Positions 35,178 through 45,248 are shown, counted from the first letter of the stretch. The stretch is 64,000 nucleotides of DNA from an uncultured Commensalibacter sp. (GCA_946699565.1 CAMPDW010000007.1:36870-100869); one strand, 5' to 3'. Notes: generated by a model from the letters alone, not told the origin. Translations and numbers: made by a program.

Positions 35178-35840
35178 ATGCCAGAGGTAATGTTTGCAGG
35201 TCCTACAGGTCGTCTTGAAGGACGTTATCATCATTCTAATCAACCAAATGCTCCCCTTGCATTAATTCTTCATCCCCATCCTTTGCAAGGGGGAACAATG
35301 AATAATCGAATTACCTATACGATGTATTGCGCATTCCAGAAAATGAATTTTTCTGTTTTACGATATAATTCCAGAGGTGTTGGACGCTCTCAGGGACAAT
35401 ATGACGGTGGTATTGGAGAAATATCGGATGCAGCAGCAGCTTTGGATTGGTTACAAATGGCGAATACCAATTCTAGAGAATTATGGATTGCAGGATATTC
35501 TTTTGGTGCTTTTATCGGAATGCAACTTTTAATGCGTCGACCTGAAATCCAGGGTTGGATCAGCATTGCTCCACTCGCTAATCATTACGACTTCAATTTC
35601 CTTGCACCTTGTCCTTGCAGTGGTTTGATGATTGCAGGTGAATCCGATACTATTGTGCCTCAACAAGAAATCAATAAATTAGTCGAAAAATTAAATGCTC
35701 AAAAAGGTATCCAAGTTGATTATAAAACAATACCCAATGCAGATCATATTTTTATTAATCAAACTGAACAAATAGATCAAACAATTAACAACTATGTTGA
35801 AAATATTCTTAAAAACCGCTTAGAACAATCCTTTGAATAA
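35178..35840 (+). CDS. Alpha/beta hydrolase (dienelactone-hydrolase-like, COG2945)
   Basis: 220 residues from the ATG at 35178 (a TTG 51 nt earlier is open too, but the conserved start is MPEVMFAGPTGRLEGRY). PLALILHPHPLQGGTMNNRI is the oxyanion-hole region, SVLRYNSRGVGRSQG (about 76) the next strand, and WIAGYSFGAFIGMQLL (about 118) the G-x-S-x-G nucleophile elbow with Ser. Asp lies in GESDTIVPQ and His in NADHIF, completing the triad. Family members are small esterases of unknown substrate, common in proteobacteria. It is a single gene in front of an unrelated permease. Confidence 0.88.
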   Translation: MPEVMFAGPTGRLEGRYHHSNQPNAPLALILHPHPLQGGTMNNRITYTMYCAFQKMNFSVLRYNSRGVGRSQGQYDGGIGEISDAAAALDWLQMANTNSRELWIAGYSFGAFIGMQLLMRRPEIQGWISIAPLANHYDFNFLAPCPCSGLMIAGESDTIVPQQEINKLVEKLNAQKGIQVDYKTIPNADHIFINQTEQIDQTINNYVENILKNRLEQSFE

Positions 35841-35964
35841 TTTTTCAATCTTTATATAAACAATCAAAGCTCTAAACATTTTATGTTTAAATATATTGAA
35901 CTTATTTTTACCATAAAATGGTGCTTTATATCCTGATTTTTATCAACCCCTTACCAATAACAAT

Positions 35965-37485
35965 ATGGTTTTTTTTTCAAAACGTAAATCGCTGAAACAA
36001 ATTAATCTTGGTATACAAAATAATGGGTTAAAACAATGTTTGGGGCCATGGCGTTTGACCATGATTGGTGTTGGATCCACGATTGGAGCCGGTATTTTCG
36101 TAATGATAGGAACAGCTGCGGCTAATTATGCTGGCCCTGCTATCCTTTTATCTTTTATTATTGCATCAATTGCATGTCTGTTTACGGCACTTTCCTATAG
36201 TGAACTTGCCTCGACTACGCCAACCGCTGGCTCGGCCTATAGTTATGCCTATACATCATTAGGAGAAAAATTTGCATGGATTGTCGGTTGGTTGCTTTTA
36301 CTAGAATACGGTATCTCAGTTGTTTCAGTTGCTTCTGGATTCTCAAGCTATAGTGTATCGCTTCTAAAAGATTTTCATATCTATATTGCTCCATGGCTTC
36401 ATAATCCTATGATTCAAGAAACAAATAGCGGATATGGAAAAGGCATCGTTTTCATTCAATCTCTGGATTTGATTGGTGCTGTATCAGTTCTTATCACTGC
36501 TATTTTCTTGCTATATGGTGTTTCTGAATCTGCAACAATTAATGCGATTATTGTCAGTTTAAAAATCGCTGTTTTAATTCTCTTTATCTTTCTCGGTTTT
36601 CATTTTATTAAACTAGACAATTTAATGCCTTTTATACCTCCTTCTGCTGGGCCCATGAATTTTGGAATTAAAGGAATATTCCGAGCTGCATCAACAATCT
36701 TCTTTGCCTATATTGGCTTTGAGGCTGTATCTACAGCCGCTTCCGAGGCTAAAAATCCAAAAAAAGACGTGCCTTTTGGAATTATTGCCTCTCTTTTAAT
36801 TTCTACACTTATTTATATTGGCGTTGCTTTAATTTTAATCGGAATAGTTCCTTATAAAAAACTGAATATTTCTGATCCTCTTGCCTTAGCTGTTGATTAT
36901 ATGCACATGCCAAACCTTGCATGGATTTTAAAAACAAGTGCTGTTGTTGGACTATGTTCTGTCATGCTGGTTATGTTATATGGTCAAAGTCGTATCTTTT
37001 ATATCATGGCCAAGGATGGATTACTTCCGCCCATTTTTTGTAAACTTCATCCCAAATATCGTACGCCTTGGGCTGGAACAATTATTTTAAGCATTAGTAT
37101 TGCTATCACTACTGCTTTTTTACCTATTGATATCATTAGTGATTTAATCAGTTTAGGAACTTCTCTTGCTTTTGGCATCGTATGTTTTACTGTCATTTGG
37201 CAAAGAAACGCCCACCCTTCACTTCATCGTCCTTTCCAAGTTCCATTTGATGGATTTAAAATAAAAAATATCTGGATAGGTTATATACCTGTATGTGGCA
37301 TTATTTGCTGTCTCACTATGATCGTTCCTTTACTTATTGATATGATTTACTCTCTTGTTAACCATAATCCAATTCCTATAATTTTACTGAGTGTATATAT
37401 ATTAATTGGATTTTTAGGGTATTTTTATTACGGAAAAAAACATTCTATTTTATCGAATACCCAAATAAATAAAGAAATAAAATAA
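35965..37485 (+). CDS. APC-family amino acid permease (cationic amino acid transporter type)
   Basis: 506 residues with about twelve to fourteen membrane helices. The first helix carries MIGVGSTIGAGIFVMIGTAA (about 31-50), the substrate-binding G-S/A-x-I-G-A-G-I-F motif of the superfamily. ALSYSELASTTPTAGSAYSY (about 76) and FFAYIGFEAVSTAASEAKNP (about 252-272) are hallmarks of the CAT (YfnA-like) branch. The extended C-terminal helices also fit this branch. The substrate is probably an amino acid; specificity cannot be read from the sequence. No regulator or partner is adjacent. Confidence 0.92.
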   Translation: MVFFSKRKSLKQINLGIQNNGLKQCLGPWRLTMIGVGSTIGAGIFVMIGTAAANYAGPAILLSFIIASIACLFTALSYSELASTTPTAGSAYSYAYTSLGEKFAWIVGWLLLLEYGISVVSVASGFSSYSVSLLKDFHIYIAPWLHNPMIQETNSGYGKGIVFIQSLDLIGAVSVLITAIFLLYGVSESATINAIIVSLKIAVLILFIFLGFHFIKLDNLMPFIPPSAGPMNFGIKGIFRAASTIFFAYIGFEAVSTAASEAKNPKKDVPFGIIASLLISTLIYIGVALILIGIVPYKKLNISDPLALAVDYMHMPNLAWILKTSAVVGLCSVMLVMLYGQSRIFYIMAKDGLLPPIFCKLHPKYRTPWAGTIILSISIAITTAFLPIDIISDLISLGTSLAFGIVCFTVIWQRNAHPSLHRPFQVPFDGFKIKNIWIGYIPVCGIICCLTMIVPLLIDMIYSLVNHNPIPIILLSVYILIGFLGYFYYGKKHSILSNTQINKEIK

Positions 37486-37636
37486 ACATTCTATTATATC
37501 GATACATATATATATCCGTAGCCACTAATAAATTATTTATTCAAAAAAAATTCGATAAAAACTTATTAATATTCATCTTTAACTCATAACTTTATATATT
37601 GTTCACGATATAATATTAAAATGACTGATTTCATCA

Positions 37637-38401
37637 ATGAATTTCCATTTTCTTGATCTTTTCCTTTTTATTGTCGGTTTAACAGCAGGAACCCTAGATA
37701 CATTAGCTGGTGGAGGAGGTTTGATTACGGTTCCAGCATTAATTTATACGGGACTCAACATTATTCCTGCATTAGGAACAAATAAACTTCAATCAGCAAT
37801 CGGAGAATTATCCGCCACCTTTCGATTTTGGCAAAGCGGTCAATTAACCTTTAGAAGTTTAGGGCGCACATTATGTTATACAGTTATCGGATCTACACTA
37901 GGAACAATCTTATTACAATATAGCTCTATTCAAATATTAAATAAAATTGTTCCTTGGATGTTACTCATCGTTTTGGCCTATTATTATTTATCACCTAAAA
38001 TACATACTGATATGGAAACCAGTCATTTACCACAAAATCCTAAAATACTCTCTTGGATGGGTTTAACAATTGGTTTTTATAATGGTTTTTTTGGGCCAGG
38101 AACGGGTGCGATCTGGACAATTTTACTTATACAGATTTATAAATTACGCATCAATACCGCTACTATGATTACAAAGCCTTTAAATATTGCAGGTAACGTT
38201 ACAGCTCTGAGTATTTTTATATCGAGCGGGAATATTAATTATTTCAGTGCCCTTATTATGGGACTTGGTTCATTCATAGGTGGACAAATTGGAGCTTCTT
38301 TTGTTATTTATAAAAGTACACGTTTTTTACGTATTATTTTCTTAACTATAATAACATTATGTGTCACTTATAGTTTTATTAAATTTTATGGATTAACTTA
38401 A
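37637..38401 (+). CDS. TauE/SafE-family membrane transporter
   Basis: 254 residues with seven or eight membrane helices in two repeats. The first has LTAGTLDTLAGGGGLITVPA (about 15-34) and GTNKLQSAIGELSATFRFW; the second GFYNGFFGPGTGAIWTI (about 138) and ITKPLNIAGNVTALSIFISS. These paired G-x-G-x-G-G and TK-x-x-N motifs define TauE/SafE/YfcA exporters, thought to move sulfonates or other organic anions. The binding-protein gene at 29.9-30.9 kb looks sulfonate-type, but the two are not adjacent. Confidence 0.88.
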   Translation: MNFHFLDLFLFIVGLTAGTLDTLAGGGGLITVPALIYTGLNIIPALGTNKLQSAIGELSATFRFWQSGQLTFRSLGRTLCYTVIGSTLGTILLQYSSIQILNKIVPWMLLIVLAYYYLSPKIHTDMETSHLPQNPKILSWMGLTIGFYNGFFGPGTGAIWTILLIQIYKLRINTATMITKPLNIAGNVTALSIFISSGNINYFSALIMGLGSFIGGQIGASFVIYKSTRFLRIIFLTIITLCVTYSFIKFYGLT

Positions 38402-38473
38402 AATTTAAGTATTTATTTTAATCTTTAAATCATATATTATATAAAATATATTCTATACATTTAAATATTTTCA

Positions 38474-38848
38474 ATGTCCTTTATATCATTTGATATCATA
38501 CTTGACAGGCTTCAGCAGTCAAGATTCCGTTCCCAGTTTAAACTCCATAATAAAGAGCGAAATTATTTAGCTAATAAAGGTATTGATAAAATCATGGAAC
38601 ATGCAGCTGATTTTATTCATCAACGCCTAGCTCCTACTTTTCCCAAAAATGATGGAAAACAAACACCATGGAAAGGACATCCTATATTTATTGCCCAACA
38701 TGCTACAGCTACGTGTTGTCGTAGTTGCTTGGAAAAATGGCACCATATTCATAAAGGGCACGCTTTAACACAAATGGAAGAGGCTTTTATTCTTAATTTG
38801 ATTCAGGCTTGGATAAAAAAGAATTATCAAAACCTTCAATCTGATTAA
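38474..38848 (+). CDS. DUF4186 family protein
   Basis: 124 residues of unknown function. RFRSQFKLHNKERNYLANKG (about 17-36), GKQTPWKGHPIFIAQHATAT (about 62-81) and CCRSCLEKWHHIHKGHALT (about 82-100) are strongly conserved in this family. The two Cys pairs plus several His look like a metal site, which is an inference. The 3' end overlaps the convergent glycosyltransferase gene by 56 nt (38793-38848). Confidence 0.85.
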   Translation: MSFISFDIILDRLQQSRFRSQFKLHNKERNYLANKGIDKIMEHAADFIHQRLAPTFPKNDGKQTPWKGHPIFIAQHATATCCRSCLEKWHHIHKGHALTQMEEAFILNLIQAWIKKNYQNLQSD

Positions 38849-39971
38849 AAACCTTCATTATTCTATCAAAACAGACTGTTTCGTTATACATTAATAACGC
38901 TCTTTCCCTGCTATTTTTACCCATATTTTTTCTTTGTTCAGGATGAAAGGCAAGCCAGGCCATTGCTTTTGCTAAGAATGAAATAGAACCTACTGGTAAT
39001 AATAGACCTGTTTTTAAATGTTGAATTTGTTCTCGAGGACCACGAATAGAGGTGCTTATAATAGGCAATCCACTTAACATGGCTTCAACAATAGACATTG
39101 GTAAGCCTTCAAAATGGCTAGGTAAAACGAAAATATCAGCTGCTTTCATAAGCTGGTCTATATCTTGACGATAACCCCAAAATCGTATTTGATTACCTAA
39201 TTTATTTTGTGCACCAGCAAAAAGTTCATCTAAAGAAAATCCATAATCTGATGGTAAACGTTCTCCAACAATCCATAGTTCTATTTCTGGAATTTTATCA
39301 GCAATTGCAGAGAATGCTGTGATTAATTCAAAGTAACCTTTATGTTGGACCAATCGTGAAACAATCAAAAAAACAATTTGTTTAGATTGAATATGATGAC
39401 TTACTCTAAAATGTTGTTTTGCCTTTTCATCAGGGCAAAATTGCTCTGAATCTCTACCATTCCCAATAAATACAGGACGGGAGTGAATACCTAATCTCTT
39501 GGCGTCTTGGGCTTCTTCTTGAGAAACAGTCATGTAATAATCCGTGATTTTCCCGCAGCCCCATTCAAGGACAAAGGATAACAAACGTCTTACCCATGAT
39601 TTTATACCGCGTCCAGGTTGATTAAAAAGATATCCATGACATGTATAGATTATAACTGGGGTTCCGCATAAAAAAGCCGCTACACGTGCCAATACCCCAC
39701 TAATCGACATATGGGCATGAACAATATCAGGTTTTTCTTGTTTAATCAACCAATATAATGCCCAAAAAGCTTTTAATTGACCTATAACAGAAAAAGAACG
39801 GACAAAAGGAATCGTTTCAACCCGAAATCCTTCTGATTTTACCTTTTCTAATAATGATCCTTCTGCGCAAACCCCTATAACCTGATGGTGACACGATCTT
39901 AATCGGCGCATTAATGGTAACAAAAATTGATAAAGAGCAAAATCTACATGGGCAACTTCAAAAATTTTCAT
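38793..39971 (-). CDS. Glycosyltransferase family 4
   Basis: 392 residues, GT-B fold. The N-terminal donor-side domain has KIFEVAHVDFALYQFLLPLM and PDIVHAHMSISGVLARVAAF (about 80). The nucleotide-sugar domain has FLIVSRLVQHKGYFELITAF (about 200) and the diagnostic SHFEGLPMSIVEAMLSGLPI (about 300) with the E-x7-E motif, then ISTSIRGPREQI. Such enzymes build cell-surface glycans, probably with the heparinase-family protein that precedes it by 8 nt on the same strand. The product cannot be defined. The 3' end overlaps the DUF4186 gene. Confidence 0.92.
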   Translation of the reverse strand: MKIFEVAHVDFALYQFLLPLMRRLRSCHHQVIGVCAEGSLLEKVKSEGFRVETIPFVRSFSVIGQLKAFWALYWLIKQEKPDIVHAHMSISGVLARVAAFLCGTPVIIYTCHGYLFNQPGRGIKSWVRRLLSFVLEWGCGKITDYYMTVSQEEAQDAKRLGIHSRPVFIGNGRDSEQFCPDEKAKQHFRVSHHIQSKQIVFLIVSRLVQHKGYFELITAFSAIADKIPEIELWIVGERLPSDYGFSLDELFAGAQNKLGNQIRFWGYRQDIDQLMKAADIFVLPSHFEGLPMSIVEAMLSGLPIISTSIRGPREQIQHLKTGLLLPVGSISFLAKAMAWLAFHPEQRKNMGKNSRERALLMYNETVCFDRIMKVFNQIEGFDNSFLSKPESN

Positions 39972-39979
39972 TGATTCAT

Positions 39980-41911
39980 TTATAGCTTACGACGTAATGC
40001 CCATTGAATAATTATCGACTGATCTTTTCGATTCATTGAATGATCTTGATCATGATCTCTTATCTTTTTTTGTTCTTGATAACGATCAAAGCTTTCAGAA
40101 ACTTTATTTACTTCTGATTGTTTTGAAATTTCCTGATTTGTTTCCGACAAACTTTCAGAAACTCTAGGATGATCATGATCCGAAGTGTCTTTTTTCCGTA
40201 TTTCTGCATTATCGTTTTGATTATGGAAAATAGCCACATAATCAGATTCCTCTTCACTTTGTTTAATTGCTATTGATTGCTGGTCTTGTATTATATTTAA
40301 AGGCTTTCCGCTTTTTTTATCAGCTTTAACAGATAAAGCTTGATTATATAAAACTATTTGTTTAGTCGCAAGTCGAACTTTTTGACCAAAATATACGCTG
40401 TCCTCAATTCTTCCATCTGCACCTGAAAAGCGAAACCACCATATTTGATTACCTTCCTGAGGATGATTAAAAGATAAGATAAAAATCTTTTCTTTTTTAT
40501 CTTTTTCTATATCAACTATTTTTTCTTCAACTTTAATTGTAGGATGCAAATGGAAACGAATTTCAAAGGGAAGAATCTGATCAGTTTCTATCAATTCCTC
40601 TCCCCTCAGATCATATCCATCCGAATTTAAATAAAATTTACGATTATAAATTGCGTTATATACTTGTTTCCAACCATTATGACTAAGCTCAACCCAATGT
40701 GCACTATCTTTCATCTCATGATTTGATTCAATCCTAAAATTTGAATCTAAAATTTGATTATCCTGTAATAAAACACAATCAGAATTACATAGTTTTAAAA
40801 CTGAAAAAGCTGCTGTTCCCGCCAATGCAGAACGCCAAGCTGATGACCCTCCTGACCCGCAATTTACAATTATTCGTTGTTTTCCAATTGAAAATTCAAA
40901 AGACAAAGATCCAAGATATTTAATTGGTGCATTTTTTAGAGGGATACCACTATCAATTAATAAAGTAGAACGGTTGGAAAAACAACGAATATATCCACCT
41001 GATTTCATATCCGTCATTGCAACACGCTTCTGTGTCGAATTACTTAAAACACGATCTATATAGTTAGCATCAGATTCACCTGATCCATTAAACAAAGCTA
41101 ATTTACCATCACCATGTCTTAAAGCTCGTAAAGCTCGGCTAATAATATCTAGTGCCAAATTTAAATCTGAGGGAAAGCGTGAATTAACAAGTTGATACAT
41201 TAATCGAATTTCAACTAAATCGCGTAAAATATAAAGCTGTAATTCAGGATTTCTGGAAATATGAATACCATCGTCTAAAATCTGAGCGGATAATTCATTT
41301 TGTAATAATTTGGTTATTTTTGAAATTAAATCAAATTGTTCTGGCATACAAAGAGAAAGGGCCATTGCCGCTTTTAACAATGTAAATGCTTCATGCCTAG
41401 GCTTAATTGCCGGCAACATCGCAACAACATAACGTCCCTCTTGTAAAATTCGTTGCATAAATTGTTGATGGAAATATTTTTCAGCTGATTCCGCAAAAAA
41501 ATCGTAATGACTCAACCAATTCGCCATACGATTTGCAAGCGTTAAAGGCTGGTAAACGATCGAATTATAATAAGATGGTGGACTACTGATCCAGTCCGCT
41601 ACCAGATTCCGTGCAACCAAACGTGCATTTTCCGTTCCAACTTCTCGCAAATCTCGCAACCAAGAAAATCCATGCAGTTTTACTTGAATCTCCCACGATA
41701 AATTTCTTCCTCCCCATTGACCTGGATACAAAGGAATAATACAATCTTGATAAATTAATTCCCCCCTTATAAGATGCATACCATAAACAGAATTCCCAAT
41801 CCATAAATCACGCAAAATAGAAACTGGAACTTCAGGAATTTGTCCATAACCAATAGCAGGTAATTTTACCAGAGAAAGTCGGATTTTTTCCATTATATCA
41901 CGCAAAACCAC
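39980..41911 (-). CDS. Heparinase II/III family protein with a hydrophilic insertion
   Basis: 643 residues. The N-terminal half is an alpha/alpha toroid (LRDLREVGTENARLVARNLV, about 93-112; QPLTLANRMANWLSHYDFF). The heparinase II/III beta domain begins around 300: YIRCFSNRSTLLIDSGIPL, RIIVNCGSGGSSAWRSALAG (about 352). The family's closing strand (IIIQWALRRKL) is present at the C-terminus but is separated from the core by about 105 polar residues (525-631) rich in Gln, Asp, Ser and Lys. Proteins of this type lie beside rsmB and rpe in many alphaproteobacteria; their substrate is unknown. Followed 8 nt later by a GT4 gene. Confidence 0.85.
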   Translation of the reverse strand: MVLRDIMEKIRLSLVKLPAIGYGQIPEVPVSILRDLWIGNSVYGMHLIRGELIYQDCIIPLYPGQWGGRNLSWEIQVKLHGFSWLRDLREVGTENARLVARNLVADWISSPPSYYNSIVYQPLTLANRMANWLSHYDFFAESAEKYFHQQFMQRILQEGRYVVAMLPAIKPRHEAFTLLKAAMALSLCMPEQFDLISKITKLLQNELSAQILDDGIHISRNPELQLYILRDLVEIRLMYQLVNSRFPSDLNLALDIISRALRALRHGDGKLALFNGSGESDANYIDRVLSNSTQKRVAMTDMKSGGYIRCFSNRSTLLIDSGIPLKNAPIKYLGSLSFEFSIGKQRIIVNCGSGGSSAWRSALAGTAAFSVLKLCNSDCVLLQDNQILDSNFRIESNHEMKDSAHWVELSHNGWKQVYNAIYNRKFYLNSDGYDLRGEELIETDQILPFEIRFHLHPTIKVEEKIVDIEKDKKEKIFILSFNHPQEGNQIWWFRFSGADGRIEDSVYFGQKVRLATKQIVLYNQALSVKADKKSGKPLNIIQDQQSIAIKQSEEESDYVAIFHNQNDNAEIRKKDTSDHDHPRVSESLSETNQEISKQSEVNKVSESFDRYQEQKKIRDHDQDHSMNRKDQSIIIQWALRRKL

Positions 41912-41970
41912 CCTAATCTCCCTATTCCTCTGAAATTTATACCTTGACTTGCTTATTCCCCATTTACCAT

Positions 41971-42630
41971 TTATTTTTGAACACCACGCAAAGCATTCAT
42001 TGCTTGACCATAATTTGGTTGATTATAAATTGATGTTCCCGCAATAAGTACATTTGCCCCTGCCTCAACAACCAAAGAAGCCGTCTGTGCATTAATACCA
42101 CCATCAACGCTAATTGAAATTAACCGACCAGTTTCTTTAACCATTTCATAAATCTTGCGAATTTTAGCCAATTGACTTGTTAAAAATTTCTGTCCCCCAA
42201 AACCAGGATTAACTGTCATAACTAAAATATTATCTACCAAATCCAAAACTTCAGAAATTGCGATTGCAGGTGTTGCTGGACATATAACAATTCCAGCCTT
42301 AATTCCAAAAGATTTTATATGTTGCAAAGAACGGTGAGCATGAGGACCTACTTCAATGTGAAATGATATCTGATCCGCACCAGCCCGAACAAATGGTTCG
42401 ATAAAAGGATCAATAGGTTCAATCATAAAATGTACATCGAATGGTAGCTTGCTGTATGAACGTAAAGATTCAAGCACAACAGGTCCAAAGGTTATATTCG
42501 GAACAAAATGCCCATCCATTACATCTAAATGAATCCAATCTGCTCCCTGTTTATCTACAGCTTTTATTTCATCTCCTAAACATGCAAAATTTGCTGAAAG
42601 TATACTTGGAGCAATTAAAGGAACTCTCAT
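41971..42630 (-). CDS. rpe: Ribulose-phosphate 3-epimerase
   Basis: Interconverts ribulose 5-phosphate and xylulose 5-phosphate in the pentose phosphate pathway. From the ATG at 42630 it has 220 residues: PLIAPSILSANFACLGDEI at the start, WIHLDVMDGHFVPNITFGP (about 34-52) with the metal-binding His/Asp, PFDVHFMIEPIDPFI (about 66), NILVMTVNPGFGGQKFL (about 139) and ISVDGGINAQTASLVVEAGA (about 176), all catalytic-barrel motifs. The open frame extends 34 codons upstream, but the extra residues are not family-like. Confidence 0.97.
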   Translation of the reverse strand: MRVPLIAPSILSANFACLGDEIKAVDKQGADWIHLDVMDGHFVPNITFGPVVLESLRSYSKLPFDVHFMIEPIDPFIEPFVRAGADQISFHIEVGPHAHRSLQHIKSFGIKAGIVICPATPAIAISEVLDLVDNILVMTVNPGFGGQKFLTSQLAKIRKIYEMVKETGRLISISVDGGINAQTASLVVEAGANVLIAGTSIYNQPNYGQAMNALRGVQK

Positions 42631-42781
42631 GTTCAAGACAAACCTTTCTACAATTTTTTTAAATTTATTTCTTAGTAGTTTAAGACAAAATGAAAAAAAT
42701 GAACAGAAAAAAGGATAATATCTTATTGCCAATTATCAAATATATATAAATTTATATATATTTGATAATTAATTTAAGCTT

Positions 42782-44143
42782 TTAATTTTCTTTCACGAAC
42801 CGAGCAATGAAAAAACCATCCATTCCACCCTTATCATACCACATAAATGGCAATGTTCTTATCCACCCTTCTCGAGTTAATGCCTGAGGTAAAAAAGCAA
42901 TCTCCTCTTGAGTAAAAAAAAGAGGTCTAACACCTGATAATGTTTGAATATAACTCATTTGTTCTTCTGCTTCGGCTGGATGCAATGAACAAACACTATA
43001 AATAAATCTTCCACCTTTTTTCAGATAAGTTATCGTAGCTTTAATTAATTTTTGCTGAAGTACAATCAAATTTTGAACATCACTTTCTCTTTTTAAACGA
43101 AGCACATCTGGATGCCGCCGATAAATACCCGTTGCGGAACAAGGGGCATCCAACAATATAGCATCAAATTCATCTTTATAGGGTAAATTCCCAGCATCAC
43201 CTAAAACCAATTCTGCCTGCATATTCAGCCGATCCAAATTTCCTTTTAACCTTTTCAATCTTGATTCTTTTTTTTCAACTGCAACAACTTTCGCACCAGT
43301 TTCAATCAATTGAGCTGTTTTACCACCTGGTGCAGCACATAAATCAGCTACTTTTTCATTCTTTTGTACATTTAATAATAAAGCTGGTAATGAAGCAGCA
43401 ATATCTTGCACCCAAAAACAACCTTTCTGGTAACCTTCAATTTGATCGACTTTAACATGGCACGGAAAACGCCAATGATTATCTATTAATTTTTTCCCGT
43501 CTTGATGAACAGTAAAGTCTTTTTTAAAATGAATATCTAAAGGTGGCTCTTTATTTAACATTTCTGCTAAGCGACATGGATCAAATCCAGCTTTACTCCA
43601 TACTTTCCATAACCATACTGGAATATCCAAACGATTTTGATCAAGTTTATCCAACATAATTTGTCCTTGATCAGATATACGTCTTAAAACGGCATTAACC
43701 AAACCCGTAAATTTTACAAAACCATTATGTCTAGCCAATTCAACAGATGTATTAATAGCAGCATGCAAAGAAGTATTTAAAAAAAGTATTTGTGCCGCAC
43801 CTAATCCTATAATCCATAGTATTTTTTGTGGAGGAGAACGTTTTAAAAAAGATTCCACAAGTGCTTCTAATGTTCCTTTTTTTCTTAAAAAACAAACAAT
43901 CAACCGATAGGCTGCAGCTTTATCACGTTGTTCAACGTTAGAGGGTAAAACTTGTTGAATAGCAGCTTCCAAAGAAAATTGTTTCCACTCAAAAAGCTGA
44001 CAAATAGCATCAAAAGCAATTTGTCTTGTATAATCTTTATATGTTGTTTTTTGTACAAGATTTTTTTTAAAGGGAGGTTGATTATTCAATTTGATCTTTT
44101 CAAAATTATAATTTCTCTTTATTAATAATGATAATAATTTCAA
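42782..44143 (-). CDS. rsmB: 16S rRNA m5C967 methyltransferase (RsmB/Sun)
   Basis: 453 residues: a NusB-like RNA-binding domain (about 35-165: RQIAFDAICQLFEWKQFSLE, RDKAAAYRLIVCFLRKKGTL, ALVESFLKR) followed by the SAM-dependent methyltransferase domain. KVADLCAAPGGKTAQLIE (about 264) is motif I, DAILLDAPCSATGIYRRHPD (about 330) holds one catalytic Cys, and FIYSVCSLHPAEAEEQ (about 382) the second. The first 30 residues are variable, so a slightly later start is possible. Placed 52 nt upstream of the rpe ORF region on the same strand, as in related genomes. Confidence 0.92.
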   Translation of the reverse strand: MKLLSLLIKRNYNFEKIKLNNQPPFKKNLVQKTTYKDYTRQIAFDAICQLFEWKQFSLEAAIQQVLPSNVEQRDKAAAYRLIVCFLRKKGTLEALVESFLKRSPPQKILWIIGLGAAQILFLNTSLHAAINTSVELARHNGFVKFTGLVNAVLRRISDQGQIMLDKLDQNRLDIPVWLWKVWSKAGFDPCRLAEMLNKEPPLDIHFKKDFTVHQDGKKLIDNHWRFPCHVKVDQIEGYQKGCFWVQDIAASLPALLLNVQKNEKVADLCAAPGGKTAQLIETGAKVVAVEKKESRLKRLKGNLDRLNMQAELVLGDAGNLPYKDEFDAILLDAPCSATGIYRRHPDVLRLKRESDVQNLIVLQQKLIKATITYLKKGGRFIYSVCSLHPAEAEEQMSYIQTLSGVRPLFFTQEEIAFLPQALTREGWIRTLPFMWYDKGGMDGFFIARFVKEN

Positions 44144-44341
44144 TTAATTTGAATATATTATTATTTTAGTACAAAAAATTCATCATATTTGCAAATAAAA
44201 TTTAATCAACAATTTTTACTAAATTTTATTCGTGATCCACCTTTTTTGATGCTATATTATCCTAAATAATAAAAAAACTTAAAACCTATTCAATTTGATA
44301 TATTAATTTATTTATAACTTTAAGTTGAAAAATATCTTTCA

Positions 44342-45121
44342 ATGAAAAAATGGACTATTCTTTTACCTTATTACAATGAAGCAAATTTCTTATGTGGAAC
44401 CTTAGAAAGTATTGTCTCACAAAGCTATAAAGATTTTAAGCTTATTCTTATCAACAACAAATCAACTGATAATTCTGAAATTATTGCAAAAAAATTTATA
44501 CAATTTTATCCTGAAATAGAAGTTCAATATATTCATGAAAATCGTCCAGGTAAAACAAATGCCTTACAAACCGGTTTAAAATTAGTCACTACACCTTACG
44601 TTGCGACAATGGATGCTGACACTTATTATCCCCCACATTATTTAAAATTCTGCAATCATATTTTTAGCCTTCATCATGAATATGGTGCTGTAATGGCTTG
44701 TGATATTTATCAACCGTTTTTAAATTTCAAAAGTCAAAAAAGATGTTATAAAATTTTCATTAAATCTAAGTTAATACCCAAACAATGTTACGCAGGAGGA
44801 TATGCCCAAACTTTTCGTACTGATCTTTTAAGACAAATTGGCGGTTTTAATCAAAATTTATGGCCTTATGTATTTGAAGATCATGAAATTATCCATAGAC
44901 TCTTAAAAATCAGCAAGGTTTATTATTCTCCTAAGCATTGGTGCATGCCTTCTGAAAGACGAACAGATCATACAAATATTCGTTGGAGCCGTTTAGAAAA
45001 ATTTCTGTATGAATATACGCCGTTTTTCTTAAAAGATTGGTATTTTTATAGTTTTCTTAAAAAAAGATATGATCAAAAAAACGCTTCTATTGTACAACTT
45101 CGATCACACGAATGGAAATAA
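44342..45121 (+). CDS. Glycosyltransferase family 2
   Basis: 259 residues, GT-A fold. WTILLPYYNEANFLCGTLES is the nucleotide-binding start, FKLILINNKSTDNSEIIAKK the next strand, and RPGKTNALQTGLKLVTTPYV then ATMDADTYYPPHYL (about 75-105) contains the metal-binding DAD motif. GGFNQNLWPYVFEDHEIIHR (about 170) is the acceptor-site region with the catalytic acidic residues (ED). It may act on a surface glycan; no neighbour defines the pathway. It is a single gene, divergent from rsmB. Confidence 0.92.
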   Translation: MKKWTILLPYYNEANFLCGTLESIVSQSYKDFKLILINNKSTDNSEIIAKKFIQFYPEIEVQYIHENRPGKTNALQTGLKLVTTPYVATMDADTYYPPHYLKFCNHIFSLHHEYGAVMACDIYQPFLNFKSQKRCYKIFIKSKLIPKQCYAGGYAQTFRTDLLRQIGGFNQNLWPYVFEDHEIIHRLLKISKVYYSPKHWCMPSERRTDHTNIRWSRLEKFLYEYTPFFLKDWYFYSFLKKRYDQKNASIVQLRSHEWK

Positions 45122-45248
45122 ATAATTAGTAATAAATAGTATTAATAAAACTTTAACCCATCCATATTTAATGTAAAAATAAAGCTATTTGCTTTACCTC
45201 TACAATAATGTATGATAGTTAATCATTATAATAAAACAACAATTTTCA

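Noticed and set aside
42631-42732. N-terminal extension of Rpe
   Set aside because: 34 extra codons are Phe/Lys-rich and not family-like; the ATG at 42630 fits the conserved start.
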